Shown piece after piece: positions 18,380 through 27,418 of a stretch of 64,000 bases of DNA. A program made the translations under genes and the position numbers. Below the pieces are notes generated by a model. The model saw only the letters and a list, made by a program, of their open reading frames with translations, did not search any database and was not told where the DNA came from. Every line of letters begins with the position of its first letter. Position 1 is the first letter of the stretch. This stretch comes from JAMXLO01 sp963791495 (GTDB lineage Bacteria; Pseudomonadota; Alphaproteobacteria; Acetobacterales; Acetobacteraceae): the NCBI GenBank assembly GCA_963791495.1, contig CAWBST010000027.1, positions 1 through 64,000 of the forward strand, given 5' to 3'.

Positions 18380-19300
18380 TCACAGCTGCACCTCGGTAGC
18401 CTGCAGCCGGCGCATCAACAGCAGGGTAAGCGGGATCAGCACCGGCAAGGCCGACATCACCGCTGCTATGCCCATCGTTGGATAACCATGGTCGAAGGCG
18501 ATCCGGTAGCCATAGGTGGCCAGCACCTGGGTCTGCAAGGCGGGTGCGCCGCTGGACACCAGGTAGGGCGCCATGAAGTCGCCGACGGTCCAAAGGGTCG
18601 AGAGCAGGACGCAGACCAGATAGAGGTTCGCCAGCAGTGGGAAGGTCACGAATGCGAAGCGGCGCAGGCCAGTGGCGCCGTCCACCTCGGCTGCCTCATA
18701 GATCTCCTGCGGGATTGCCAGCCGGCCGGCCAGGAATACCAGCGTCCAGAACGGCATCCACTTCCAGATATAGGCGAGAATGTTGACTCCCATTGCCAGC
18801 CAGTAAGAGTTGAACCAGATCGGGCCGTCGATGCCGAACAGCATTTCCAGCGCGCTGTTGAGAAACCCGCCATAGCCGATGAACATCCAATGCATCGAGA
18901 CATAGGCGGACAGCGCCGGCAGCGCCCAGGGCAGCATGAAGAGTACCAGCAGGGGTCTGATCCATCGCTCCTTGCGCAGGAAGAAGCCGGACAGCAGGAA
19001 AGCGAGGAACATCTTGAGGTTCACGCCGACGCCCGCGAGCAGCAGGGTGTTGACAACGGTGAGCCGGTACCGCGGATCGTTGAACACACTTGCGAACAGC
19101 GCCGGATCGCTGCCCAGCCAAAGTCCGTAGACGATGGGATAGGCGACGAAGGCAAGAAACACCGCCGCATACGGTATGCAGAAGGCAATGGCCCAGGAGA
19201 TTTCCGAGCCACGCAACCTGCCATGCCAGGGGGGCCGCCACGACCGACTGGCCGTGGCGGCTCCCCTGGCGAACCCGAGAACCTGTTGCGTGCTGCTCAT
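18380..19300 (-). CDS. ABC importer permease, MalF type (set 2)
   Basis: This is a 306-residue MalF/UgpA-type permease. The start ATG near 19300 (MSSTQQVLGFARG) matches the start of its paralogue at 21130 (MSVTQQALAVGRG); a GTG at 19345 is less likely. Helices are evident at ISWAIAFCIPYAAVFLAFVA and several later stretches. The EAA loop reads IPQEIYEAAEVDGATGLRRF. It ends with MRRLQATEVQL. Together with the gene at 17504-18328 it forms a second permease heterodimer behind the first, most likely from duplication of the pair. Confidence 0.86.
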   Translation of the reverse strand: MSSTQQVLGFARGAATASRSWRPPWHGRLRGSEISWAIAFCIPYAAVFLAFVAYPIVYGLWLGSDPALFASVFNDPRYRLTVVNTLLLAGVGVNLKMFLAFLLSGFFLRKERWIRPLLVLFMLPWALPALSAYVSMHWMFIGYGGFLNSALEMLFGIDGPIWFNSYWLAMGVNILAYIWKWMPFWTLVFLAGRLAIPQEIYEAAEVDGATGLRRFAFVTFPLLANLYLVCVLLSTLWTVGDFMAPYLVSSGAPALQTQVLATYGYRIAFDHGYPTMGIAAVMSALPVLIPLTLLLMRRLQATEVQL

Positions 19301-19328
19301 TGGAACTCCAATGGCGCCACGCCGGGTG

Positions 19329-20216
19329 TTACCCCTTGACGCCACCCATGGTCAGGCCGGCGGCCATGTAGCGGCGGAACCCGTAGTAAAGGATGATCGG
19401 CGGCAGCGCATAGATGATGGCGGTGGCCATCATGAGGTTCCACGGCGACTTATCGCTGTTGAGGAATTGCGCCAGCGCGACCGCCACCGTCATGCTCTGC
19501 GGCGTGGACAGCAACAGGAAGTTGTACAGGTACTCGTTCCATGCCAGCAGCAGTGCATAGGTGCCGACCGCGACCAACGCCGGCGCCATCAGCGGCAGAT
19601 AGATGCGATAATAGATCTGCAGCGGGTTGGCGCCGTCGATACGCGCGGACTCGTCGAGCTCCATTGGGATCGACTTGCCGTACTGCGAGAAGATGAAGAT
19701 CGCGTACGGTGTGGCGAACGTGGTCAGCGCCAGAATCACCGATGAAAGGTGATTGCCGAGCCCGTAGATGTTCATGATCCGGTAGATCGGAATCGCCAGG
19801 AAGGATGCCGGGATCACGTAGGTCATCAGGGCGGCGTTGGTCAGCATCCAGCCATTGCGCAGCCGCATGCGCCCCACCGTGAAGCTGGCAAGCGAGGCGA
19901 TCCCCAAGGTCAGGAACGTGACCGACAGCCCGACGATGAAGCTGTTGCCGAACTGGTGCCAGAAGCGCTCCAGGTACCAGAAGTCCTGCGTCACCACGAC
20001 GCGGAAGGCCTCCAACGATGGGTCTGCCAACCAGACGGACCCGCCGAAGATGCCCTCGTGGGTCTCGAGCGCGATCTTCCACATGTTGTAGAGCGGCGCG
20101 AGCGACCAGACGGCAAGGAGGAAGCCGAGTGCCAGGCACGCGGCTTCCACCCCGTAGCGATGCAGCCGGTAGAACAGCGGCGAACGGATCTGCCGACGGG
20201 GAATCGTGGCACTCAT
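19329..20216 (-). CDS. ABC importer permease, MalG type (set 1)
   Basis: This is a 295-residue inner-membrane permease. The ATG at 20216 overlaps the end of the MalF-type gene by four bases, so the two are translationally coupled. The EAA loop reads ELDESARIDGANPLQIYYRI and the C-terminus is AAGLTMGGVKG. The N-terminal extension (MSATIPRRQIRSPLFYRLHR) precedes the first helix. It is highly similar to the set 2 MalG-type permease downstream. It should pair with the permease at 20213-21130 to import the ligand delivered by one of the two binding proteins. Confidence 0.88.
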   Translation of the reverse strand: MSATIPRRQIRSPLFYRLHRYGVEAACLALGFLLAVWSLAPLYNMWKIALETHEGIFGGSVWLADPSLEAFRVVVTQDFWYLERFWHQFGNSFIVGLSVTFLTLGIASLASFTVGRMRLRNGWMLTNAALMTYVIPASFLAIPIYRIMNIYGLGNHLSSVILALTTFATPYAIFIFSQYGKSIPMELDESARIDGANPLQIYYRIYLPLMAPALVAVGTYALLLAWNEYLYNFLLLSTPQSMTVAVALAQFLNSDKSPWNLMMATAIIYALPPIILYYGFRRYMAAGLTMGGVKG

Positions 20217-21130
20217 AGCTGGCCCTCCGAAGGACGCAACCTGCGCATCAGGATGATGACGAGAGGTATCAGCACCGGCAGGGCCGACATCACCGTCGCC
20301 ACGCCGAGATTGGGCAGCGCAACGGTGAAGGCATAGCGGATGCCGAGTGTGGCAAGCACTTCGGTGGACATCGCCGGTCCACCGCCGGAGACGAAGAAGG
20401 TCGAATTGAAGTCGCCGAGGGCGAAGACCATGTCGAGCAGCACGCACACCAGATACAGATTCGCCATCAGCGGCAGCGTAACATGTGCGAACTTGCCCAG
20501 GCGTGAGGCGCCATCGACGGCGGCGGCCTCGTAGAGTTCCTGCGGCACCGCCATCCGGCCGGCGAGCAGGATCACCGTCCAGAACGGCAGGGTTTTCCAG
20601 ATATAGGCGGCGATGTTGCTGGCGAGCCCCGACCAATGCTCGTTCAGGTAGACCGGCCCATCGATGCCGAACAGCTCGTAAAGGATGTTGTTCAACATCC
20701 CCCACTGGCCGTTCAGGAACCAGTGGATCGACATGTAGGCAGGCAAGGCCGGCGTGGCCCAGGGCAGGATGAAGATCACCATCAGGCCTTTGACCCACCA
20801 CCCCTTACGGAAGAAGAAGCCTGACAACATGAAGGCCAGGAACATCTTCAGGTTCACGCCGATCACGACGTACAGGATCGTGTTGAGGACGGCGGTCAGA
20901 TAGCGCGGATCGGAGTACAGTTGCTCGTAGAGAGCAATATCGCTGCCCATCCAGATGCCGAAGGCGATCGGGTAGATCACGAAGAAGAGGAAGATCGCGA
21001 TGTAGGGCAAGGCGAAGGCGAGCGCCCAAATGTAGTCCGCGCCGTGCAGGCCACCGAACCAGGCGTGTCGCCAGGTGCGCGTGATGCCTGGGCCTCGTCC
21101 GACTGCCAGTGCTTGTTGTGTTACACTCAT
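20213..21130 (-). CDS. ABC importer permease, MalF type (set 1)
   Basis: This is a 305-residue CUT1-type permease with about six helices (for example ALPYIAIFLFFVIYPIAFG). The EAA loop reads VPQELYEAAAVDGASRLGKF. It starts 16 bases after the solute-binding protein gene and overlaps the following permease by four bases, so SBP and permeases form one operon. The substrate cannot be read from the sequence. No ATP-binding subunit follows or precedes this operon in the window, so an ATPase from elsewhere must be shared. Confidence 0.88.
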   Translation of the reverse strand: MSVTQQALAVGRGPGITRTWRHAWFGGLHGADYIWALAFALPYIAIFLFFVIYPIAFGIWMGSDIALYEQLYSDPRYLTAVLNTILYVVIGVNLKMFLAFMLSGFFFRKGWWVKGLMVIFILPWATPALPAYMSIHWFLNGQWGMLNNILYELFGIDGPVYLNEHWSGLASNIAAYIWKTLPFWTVILLAGRMAVPQELYEAAAVDGASRLGKFAHVTLPLMANLYLVCVLLDMVFALGDFNSTFFVSGGGPAMSTEVLATLGIRYAFTVALPNLGVATVMSALPVLIPLVIILMRRLRPSEGQL

Positions 21131-21146
21131 GATCGCCTCGCCAGGA

Positions 21147-22523
21147 CTAGATCGTGATCTTCGCGAAGATCTCGTTGGAGCGCTTGAACGCCTTGTCGAC
21201 CGCGTCCGCCACCTTCATGTTGCCCTTGATCACGTCGGCATGGGCCTGGCCCCAGAGCTGCTCCGCTTCCAACTGGCCCCAGGCAGGCGAGTAAGCATTA
21301 TAGAGGGGCAACGTCGGGCCCAGCACGCCCTCCGTGATGTAGGGCAGCAGGCACGGCATCTCGGTGCTGGTCCAGAACGGGTCGTCTTTCACGATCTGCG
21401 GGATGGCCGGGAACCACCGGCCCAGGCCTGCCTTCAGATTTTCGTTCATCACCTTCGGCTGCATGAAATACTTCATGAAGTCCTTGGCAACCTCGACATT
21501 CTTGGCGCCCTTCGGGATATAGCCGCCGCCGGCATTGACCATGGCCTTCATCGGCGTGCCGTCATTCTTGTTCACCGGGGCCAGCGTCTTCATCTCTTCG
21601 TAGAATGCCTTCTTGTCCTTTATCATCGCCAGCTCGGTCGAGAGCGTGCCGTCGAAATCCATCACGAACAGCTTCTCGTGATAGCCGTTGTTGTCGTCGG
21701 CGTCGTTCCAGCTCAGCGCCTCCGGAGGCACCACGCCTTCCTTGTAGAGGTTCGTCATGAATTCGACCGACTTGATCGCCGCCTCGCGAACCTTCGGGTC
21801 GTCGGTGTGCAGCTTGCCGTCCTTCGTGAGGATATCCTCGCCGCCATTGGCGATCAGGAAATGTCGGAACAGGTTGTTGCCGTCGTTCGGTCCGACCGTG
21901 GTGATCTGCAGGCCACAGGCGTAGATCTTCCGCATGCCCTTGGAACGCAGCGGTGCCTGGGTCTGCTTGAGGTAGGTCCAGATCCCATCCCAGTTCTTGG
22001 GGATCTCCTCCATCTTGAGCCCGGCCTTCTCGACCAGGTCACCCCAGATGTGGAACGGCGTGGCGCCCTGCTTGATCGGGCAGATGTAGTAGCTGCGCTT
22101 CTTTGTCGTTTTGTTGTAAAAGGTCGAGTTCAACTTTGCGGTTTCCGAGAGTTGCGACTCGAACGGCGCCACGACGTCGGACACATCGACAATCTTGTCG
22201 TCCCAGGCGTTCTGCGGCAGGATTGTCTCCGGCGCATCCATGAAGATCAGGTCCGGCACGTCGCCGCTGGTCAGCGCCGAAATCGTCTTCTGGTTCAACG
22301 CCATGAACGGCATCAAGCTGTAGTCCAGCTTGTTGCCACTGGCCTTCATGTAGTCCTCGCACACCTGCCGCATCGCGGCGTCTTCCTGGGGAATGAATCC
22401 CTGACCCGCCCAATAAACGGCAGTCTTTGCTTGGGCGTTGGCGATGTAGGGCCGCCCCAGGGTTCCGGCCGCTGCCAGACCCAGGCTCCCACCCAGCACT
22501 GCGCGCCGGCTGATTTTCGGCAT
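21147..22523 (-). CDS. ABC importer solute-binding protein, Tat-exported (SBP 1)
   Basis: This is a 458-residue family 1 extracellular solute-binding protein. The N-terminus MPKISRRAVLGGSLGLAAAG has a twin-arginine motif (SRRAVLG), followed by a cleavage region ANAQA, so it is probably exported folded by Tat. The body has typical SBP segments such as MALNQKTISALTSGDVPDL and PKGAKNVEVAKDFMKYFMQP. The ATG 22523 follows an AGGAAGG-type ribosome site. It is close to SBP 2 upstream along most of its length. It lies 16 bases ahead of the first permease. Confidence 0.9.
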   Translation of the reverse strand: MPKISRRAVLGGSLGLAAAGTLGRPYIANAQAKTAVYWAGQGFIPQEDAAMRQVCEDYMKASGNKLDYSLMPFMALNQKTISALTSGDVPDLIFMDAPETILPQNAWDDKIVDVSDVVAPFESQLSETAKLNSTFYNKTTKKRSYYICPIKQGATPFHIWGDLVEKAGLKMEEIPKNWDGIWTYLKQTQAPLRSKGMRKIYACGLQITTVGPNDGNNLFRHFLIANGGEDILTKDGKLHTDDPKVREAAIKSVEFMTNLYKEGVVPPEALSWNDADDNNGYHEKLFVMDFDGTLSTELAMIKDKKAFYEEMKTLAPVNKNDGTPMKAMVNAGGGYIPKGAKNVEVAKDFMKYFMQPKVMNENLKAGLGRWFPAIPQIVKDDPFWTSTEMPCLLPYITEGVLGPTLPLYNAYSPAWGQLEAEQLWGQAHADVIKGNMKVADAVDKAFKRSNEIFAKITI

Positions 22524-22621
22524 GGCCCTTATCCTTCCCTGTCAAGCCCGATTTTCACACCGGCTTTGGTTCAGTTTCTGTTGTGACGATACCCTACGGC
22601 GATGGGACGAGCGTAGTCAAA

Positions 22622-22649
22622 CCCCCGCAAAGCCTTGGCGTTGCGGGGG
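22622..22649 (-). terminator. Hairpin between the two solute-binding protein genes
   Basis: CCCCCGCAA (22622-22630) and TTGCGGGGG (22641-22649) form a perfect nine-base stem with a ten-base loop. It lies 35 bases after the stop of SBP 2 in the direction of transcription. Only three T residues follow on the - strand, so this may be a weak terminator or a 3' RNA-stabilising hairpin. Such a structure would make SBP 2 more abundant than the downstream genes. Confidence 0.6.
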
Positions 22650-22683
22650 TCACGCGGCGAGCGGCTTGCCCGCGCTGCTCGGG

Positions 22684-24075
22684 TCAGGTGAAACTGACCT
22701 TCGCGAAGATCTCATCGAAGCGCTTGAACGCCTTGTCCACCGCATCCGCCGGCTTCATGCCGCTCTTGATGACATCGGCATGGGCGCGTCCCCAGAGCTG
22801 CTCAGAGTTGGATAACCCCCAGGCAGGATTGTAGCCGTACCAGGCGGCGACGGTCGGTTGTAGCACACCTTCGGTAATGTACGGCTTCCTGTGCGGATCC
22901 TTCGAGTCATCCAGCCACCACGGATCGTCCTTCGCGACCTGCGGGATGCTGGGAAACCACCGACCCAGGCCGCTCTTCAGGTTGTCGTTCATCACCTGCG
23001 GCTGGATGAAGTACCGCATGAAGTCCTTGGCGACCTCGACGTTCTTGGCACCCTTCGGGATGAAGCCGCCGCCGGCGCCCACCTGACAGGGCATCTGGGT
23101 CTTGCCGTCATTCATCAGCGGCAGGGCCCGCACCCGCATCTCCTGGTAGTATTCCTTCTCGTGGCTGATCCATGCCAGTTCGGGTGACAGAGTCCCGTCG
23201 AAGTCCATGACGAACAGCTTTTCGTGGTAGCCGTTGTTGTCGTCGGCATCGTTCCAGCTCAGCGCCTCCGGTGGCACGAACCCGTCCTTGTACAGACCGG
23301 TCATGAATTCCACCGACTTGATCGCGGCTTCGCGCACCTGCGGATCGTCGGAGTGCAGCTTGCCGTCCGGCGTCACGATGTCCTTGCCGCCGTTGGCAAT
23401 CAGGAAATGAGCAAACAGGTTGTTGCCATCATTGGGTCCGACGGTGGTGATCTGCAGGCCGATGCCATAGATCTTGCGATATTGTGCGCCCTTCTTGCGC
23501 AACTCGGTCTGCACCGGCTTGAAGAACTCCCAGACGCCGTTCCACGTATTGGGCATATCCGAAGCCTTGAAGCCGGCCTTCTCGACCATGTCATTCCAGT
23601 AATGGAATGGCGTGGCGCCCTGCTTGATCGGCACCAGGTAGAAGCTACGTGTCTTGGTCGCCTTGTTGTAGAAGGTTGAGTTGAGCAGCGCACTTTCCGA
23701 CATCTTCGACTTGTAGGGCTCGACCACATCGCTGACGTCGACGAGCTTATCGTCCCAGGCGTTCTGTGGCAGGATGGCTGACGGCGCATCGAAATATATC
23801 AGGTCCGGCACGTCACCGCTGGTGAGTGCGGAGACCGCCTTCTGGTTCAGCGCCATGAACGGCATGACGCTGAGGTCGATCTTGTTGCCGCTGGCCTTCT
23901 CATAGTCGGCGACAGTCTTCCTGAACGCCTCGTCCTCCTGCTTGACGAAGCCCTGATTCTGCCAGACGGTGGCGGTCTTCGCCTGAGCATTGGCGATATA
24001 CGGCCGCGCCAAAGCGGTCGCGGCTGCCAATCCGGCGGAACCACGAATGACTGAACGCCGGCTCATGTTGTTCAC
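22684..24075 (-). CDS. ABC importer solute-binding protein, Tat-exported (SBP 2)
   Basis: This is a 463-residue paralogue of SBP 1, first gene of the ABC cluster. The twin-arginine signal is SRRSVIRGSAGLAAA followed by RPYIANAQA. A GTG at 24075 is preferred as start: it lies nine bases after AGGAAAGGAA and places four residues before SRR, exactly as in SBP 1. The internal ATG 24066 would be 18 bases from that site. The body shares long stretches with SBP 1 (for example LQITTVGPNDGNNLF and EALSWNDADDNNGYHEKLF). The two may bind related ligands and share the two permease pairs. Confidence 0.9.
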   Translation of the reverse strand: MNNMSRRSVIRGSAGLAAATALARPYIANAQAKTATVWQNQGFVKQEDEAFRKTVADYEKASGNKIDLSVMPFMALNQKAVSALTSGDVPDLIYFDAPSAILPQNAWDDKLVDVSDVVEPYKSKMSESALLNSTFYNKATKTRSFYLVPIKQGATPFHYWNDMVEKAGFKASDMPNTWNGVWEFFKPVQTELRKKGAQYRKIYGIGLQITTVGPNDGNNLFAHFLIANGGKDIVTPDGKLHSDDPQVREAAIKSVEFMTGLYKDGFVPPEALSWNDADDNNGYHEKLFVMDFDGTLSPELAWISHEKEYYQEMRVRALPLMNDGKTQMPCQVGAGGGFIPKGAKNVEVAKDFMRYFIQPQVMNDNLKSGLGRWFPSIPQVAKDDPWWLDDSKDPHRKPYITEGVLQPTVAAWYGYNPAWGLSNSEQLWGRAHADVIKSGMKPADAVDKAFKRFDEIFAKVSFT

Positions 24076-24220
24076 GGCCGTTATTTCCTTTCCTGTTGGG
24101 CGGACCGACACGTCCGGCTTGCGACGGCGGGTCACGCATCACCGAATTGAAACGAGCCTATGCAGCCTCATGCGCTCGGTCAATCGCTCGGTTACATGCC
24201 CCTTGCTCCGCGGCCCGCGC

Positions 24221-24622
24221 ATGCTCAGACTTCCGGCCATGGGCGGCGATTCGCTTGATTGTCTGAAATGCCCGGCCTTCTGCTGTCGGACCGCCGGCTA
24301 TGTCGAGGTCAGCCGCAACGACATCCGGAGGTTGGCCAGGTTTCTCAACCTGACCGTGCGGGAGTTCGAGGAAAAGCATATCGTCGAGCGCAACCGCAAG
24401 GGTAGCAAGCGCATCAAGTCCGGCTTCGGCACATGCCAGTTTCTCGGTGAGAACCGGCGCTGCACGGTCTACGAGGCGCGCCCACGTGACTGCCGCGGCT
24501 ATGTCTGCTGGAACCAGGAAGACACGACGGTGTTCGAGTTCGCCCGCTTCTTCCAAACGCCGGTGGCGAAACTGCGCAAGAATGATCCTGACGGGAAGCA
24601 CGGCAAGCAGGAGACTAAGTGA
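24221..24622 (+). CDS. YkgJ-family cysteine-cluster protein
   Basis: This is a 133-residue protein of the YkgJ (UPF0153) family, thought to bind a metal or Fe-S cluster through conserved cysteines. The motif appears as CLKCPAFCC at the N-terminus, then CQFLGENRRCTVYEARPRDC. The start ATG 24221 (MLRLPAMGGDSLDC) is used; ATG 24239 is an alternative. The stop TGA (24620-24622) overlaps the ATG of the next gene, so the pair is probably co-translated. It is divergent from the ABC cluster. Its cellular role is not established. Confidence 0.78.
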   Translation: MLRLPAMGGDSLDCLKCPAFCCRTAGYVEVSRNDIRRLARFLNLTVREFEEKHIVERNRKGSKRIKSGFGTCQFLGENRRCTVYEARPRDCRGYVCWNQEDTTVFEFARFFQTPVAKLRKNDPDGKHGKQETK

Positions 24623-25527
24623 TGAGCGATCCGGAAATCATTGCCCTCCGCGAAGTGATTGCGAAGCGGGTACGCTCCGATGACATCGCCCAACGCCGTC
24701 GCGACATCGACGCGCGCGGCGTGCAGTACAAGTTGCCCGCCGATGTCACCGTGGAGCCGGTCACGGCGAATGGCGTCAAGTCGGAATGGACGTCAACGCC
24801 GGACACCGATCGCGGCAAGGCGATGCTGTACCTCCACGGCGGCGGCTACGTCATCGGTTCGCTCGACAGCCATCGGCATCTCGTCGCGGAGGCGGGCCGC
24901 GCCGCGCGGGCGCGCACACTGGCCATCGATTATCGGCTTGCGCCGGAGCACCCGTTTCCGGCGGCGGTCGATGACTCGCTCACCGCCTATCGCTTCCTGC
25001 TGGCCAACGGCGTACAGCCGAGCGGCATCGTCATCGCTGGGGACTCAGCCGGCGGTGGGCTTGTCGTCGCTGCGATGCTGGCAATTCGCGATGCCGGACT
25101 GCCGCAGCCTGCATGCGGCTGGGCGATCTCGCCCTGGGTCGACATGGAGGCGATCGGCGGAAGCATGGTCAGCAGGGCCGCGGCGGATCCGACGGTGCAA
25201 AAGGCAGGCATCCTCGACATGGCGAAGCATTATCTGAACGGTGCCGATCCACGCTCGCCGCTCGCCGCGCCGATCTATGCCGACCTGCGCGGCCTCGCAC
25301 CGCTGCTGATCCAGGTTGGCGCCGCCGAGACGCTGCTCGACGACGCGATCCGCCTGGCACAGGTTGCGGGTGCGGCGGATGTCGCGATCGATCTTCAGAT
25401 CTGGCCCGAAATGATCCACGTATGGCACCTTTATCATCCCGAGCTCGCGGCCGGACGACGCGCCATCGCCGCCGGCGGCGAATTCGCGCGTGCCATGACC
25501 TCGCGTGGCACACGCGGCGGGTTCTGA
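24622..25527 (+). CDS. Alpha/beta-hydrolase, HSL-type esterase/lipase
   Basis: This is a 301-residue hydrolase of the hormone-sensitive-lipase group. The oxyanion motif reads LYLHGGGYVIGS, the nucleophile elbow GDSAGGG holds the catalytic Ser, and YRLAPEHPFPAAVDD is a family signature. The C-terminal region MIHVWHLYHPEL supplies the catalytic His. The ATG 24622 overlaps the upstream stop (TGATG), so it is translationally coupled to the YkgJ-like gene. It likely cleaves short acyl esters; the natural substrate is unknown. Confidence 0.85.
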   Translation: MSDPEIIALREVIAKRVRSDDIAQRRRDIDARGVQYKLPADVTVEPVTANGVKSEWTSTPDTDRGKAMLYLHGGGYVIGSLDSHRHLVAEAGRAARARTLAIDYRLAPEHPFPAAVDDSLTAYRFLLANGVQPSGIVIAGDSAGGGLVVAAMLAIRDAGLPQPACGWAISPWVDMEAIGGSMVSRAAADPTVQKAGILDMAKHYLNGADPRSPLAAPIYADLRGLAPLLIQVGAAETLLDDAIRLAQVAGAADVAIDLQIWPEMIHVWHLYHPELAAGRRAIAAGGEFARAMTSRGTRGGF

Positions 25528-25775
25528 TCGGCCGATTTCTCGGTTTTGCGACGGTTCTCGCCGCCTGCACGCGAAGCCGTGGAGATGGGCTGTCCTAGCG
25601 CGACTGTGATTGACAGACCACGGCCTTTCTGTGCCAACGTTGCAACGCAATCGCATTTTGGCTTGGCTTGCTGCGCCTCCGTCCAATCGGGTGCCCTCAA
25701 GACGTCCAAAGGGCCGGTTGTCTACCAGCACCGCGCGCTGTTGTGCGGTGCGACTGACGGAAAGTGACGCAGATT

Positions 25776-25979
25776 ATGGCTATCGGTACAGTCAAGTGGT
25801 TCAACACGACCAAGGGCTTCGGCTTCATCATGCCGCAGGATGGCGGCAAGGACGTGTTCGTCCACATCACAGCGGTACAGGCGGCCGGTCTTCGCGGCCT
25901 GAATGAAGGCCAGAAGATCAGCTATGAGGTTGTCATGGAGCGCGGCAAGGCGGCTGCGTCCAATCTCAAGCTCGCCTGA
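25776..25979 (+). CDS. Cold-shock domain protein (first of a tandem pair)
   Basis: This is a 67-residue CspA-type protein that binds single-stranded RNA/DNA as an OB fold. The RNP1 motif is KGFGFIMP and RNP2 is DVFVHITAV. The ATG 25776 (MAIGTVKWF) is chosen by comparison with the second copy; a GTG at 25764 is also in frame. The 248 bases upstream hold no other gene and may form the long leader usual for csp genes. It is followed after 56 bases by a paralogue. Confidence 0.92.
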   Translation: MAIGTVKWFNTTKGFGFIMPQDGGKDVFVHITAVQAAGLRGLNEGQKISYEVVMERGKAAASNLKLA

Positions 25980-26035
25980 CGCGGCCCAATCCCCCATAGC
26001 GCGACAGGGGACGCGCACTGGCAGGAGTGACAATC

Positions 26036-26239
26036 ATGGCCGTTGGAACCGTGAAGTGGTTCAATGCAACGAAGGGCTATGGCTTCATCATGCCGCAGGA
26101 CGGTGGCAAGGACGTGTTCGTCCACATCACCGCCGTGCAGGCTGCGGGGCTCAAAGGCCTGAATGACGGACAGAAGGTGGACTACGAGGTGGCAATGGAA
26201 CGCGGCAAGGCAGCGGCCACCAACCTCAAGCTCGCCTGA
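26036..26239 (+). CDS. Cold-shock domain protein (second of a tandem pair)
   Basis: This is a 67-residue CspA-type protein, about four fifths identical to the preceding one. It has RNP1 KGYGFIMP and RNP2 DVFVHITAV. The ATG 26036 follows AGGAG by nine bases, a strong ribosome site. It probably arose by local duplication and shares the upstream promoter. A hairpin follows the gene. Confidence 0.92.
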   Translation: MAVGTVKWFNATKGYGFIMPQDGGKDVFVHITAVQAAGLKGLNDGQKVDYEVAMERGKAAATNLKLA

Positions 26240-26260
26240 CGACACCCGCATACCATCGAC

Positions 26261-26308
26261 GAAGCGGGCCGTAGGCCGGGGCGACCGCTCCCGGCAACGG
26301 CCCGCTTC
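26261..26308 (+). terminator. Hairpin after the cold-shock pair
   Basis: GAAGCGGGCCGT (26261-26272) pairs perfectly with ACGGCCCGCTTC (26297-26308), giving a 12-base stem 22 bases after the stop codon. A U-rich tail is weak (ggctttc). It probably ends the cold-shock transcript. Confidence 0.65.
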
Positions 26309-26328
26309 GGCTTTCAGGTCACCGCATC

Positions 26329-27282
26329 ATGTTCTCGCTTTCTGAGCTGGAAGCCGCGCTGTCGCTGGTGCACGAGAGCTTTCAAGCTACGCCGCAATAT
26401 GCTTGGCCGCTGCTCGCGGAACGTTGCGGTGCCGAAGTATGGGTGAAGCACGAGAACCACACGCCGACCGGCGCCTTCAAGCTGCGGGGCGGCCTGATCT
26501 ACGCCGAGAGGCTGCGACGCGAACGGCCGCACGTGCACGGCATTGTTTCGGCGACGCGCGGCAATCACGGACAATCGCTGGCCTGGGCTGGACGGCGCTA
26601 CGGCATCGGTGTGACTGTCGTCGTGCCGCGCGGCAACAGCGTCGAGAAGAACGCCGCGATGCGAGCCCTCGGCGCGCGCCTGATCGAGTACGGGGACGAC
26701 TTCGAGATGGCGCGCGAGGAGGCCGCACGCCTGGCCGTATCGGAGAATTTGGAGTTCGCGCCGTCCTTTGCGCCCGATCTGGTGAAGGGTGTCGCGACAT
26801 ATTCGCTGGAATTGTTCCGCGGCGCGCCATCGCTCGACGCTCTGTATGTGCCGATCGGTCTCGGGTCCGGCATCTGCGGTGCCATTCTGGTGCGCGACCT
26901 GCTCGGCCTCACGACAGAGATCATCGGCGTGCAGGCGACCGGCGCGCCGGCCTATGCGCGCTCTTTCGAGGAAGGTCGCGTGGTGGCGCTCAATCGCGCG
27001 GAGACGCACGCCGATGGTGTGGCGGTGCGTCAGCCGGACGCCGATGCATTCGCCATCATCCGCGCTGGCGCGTCGCGCATTGTCGCTGTGTCGGATGATG
27101 CGATCGCGGCTGCGATCCGGGCTTACTGGACCGACACCCACAATCTGGTCGAAGGCGCCGGCGCCGCACCGCTCGCCGCACTGATGCAGGAGCGAGGGCG
27201 GATGGTGGGCAAACGGGTCGGGCTCGTGGTCAGCGGTGGGAATATCGATCTGGCGCTGTTTCGGAGCTGGGTGCTCACCTAG
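26329..27282 (+). CDS. Threonine/serine dehydratase-like PLP enzyme
   Basis: This is a 317-residue fold-type II PLP enzyme that would deaminate threonine or serine to a 2-oxo acid. The PLP lysine is in TGAFKLRGG near residue 49. SATRGNHGQSLAWAGR is the substrate-binding loop and PIGLGSGICGAI the glycine-rich phosphate-binding loop. It has no C-terminal ACT domain, so it is the short catabolic type rather than IlvA. The sequence HNLVEGAGAAPLAAL is typical of the family. Serine racemase or another beta-eliminating lyase is possible. Confidence 0.82.
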   Translation: MFSLSELEAALSLVHESFQATPQYAWPLLAERCGAEVWVKHENHTPTGAFKLRGGLIYAERLRRERPHVHGIVSATRGNHGQSLAWAGRRYGIGVTVVVPRGNSVEKNAAMRALGARLIEYGDDFEMAREEAARLAVSENLEFAPSFAPDLVKGVATYSLELFRGAPSLDALYVPIGLGSGICGAILVRDLLGLTTEIIGVQATGAPAYARSFEEGRVVALNRAETHADGVAVRQPDADAFAIIRAGASRIVAVSDDAIAAAIRAYWTDTHNLVEGAGAAPLAALMQERGRMVGKRVGLVVSGGNIDLALFRSWVLT

Positions 27283-27355
27283 GCTTCGGGCCGGACGGCG
27301 ACTGACGGCCACTTCAGTGTGTAGCGCCGCCGGTTTCCGATGTCGTGAGTTCTCG

Positions 27356-27384
27356 TTGACATTGTTACGTAAACGTATTAATAT
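27356..27384 (+). promoter_or_regulatory. Near-consensus sigma70-type promoter
   Basis: TTGACA (27356-27361) is a perfect -35 box. It is separated by exactly 17 bases from TAATAT (27379-27384). The spacer contains the palindrome TTACGTAA (27365-27372), a possible operator. This very AT-rich stretch stands out in the GC-rich window. It lies 35 bases before the ATG of the small gene at 27419. Confidence 0.7.
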
Positions 27385-27418
27385 TTACTCGCTGTTAACT
27401 TTCTGGACGGCGATCGGG

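Noticed and set aside
17861..19339. + strand open frame (492 codons) opposite the set 2 permeases
   Set aside because: The permeases on the - strand have clear EAA loops and helices; the antisense product is low-complexity and charged.
21075..22586. + strand open frame (503 codons) opposite SBP 1
   Set aside because: It is antisense to a well-supported Tat-exported binding protein and has no recognisable domain.
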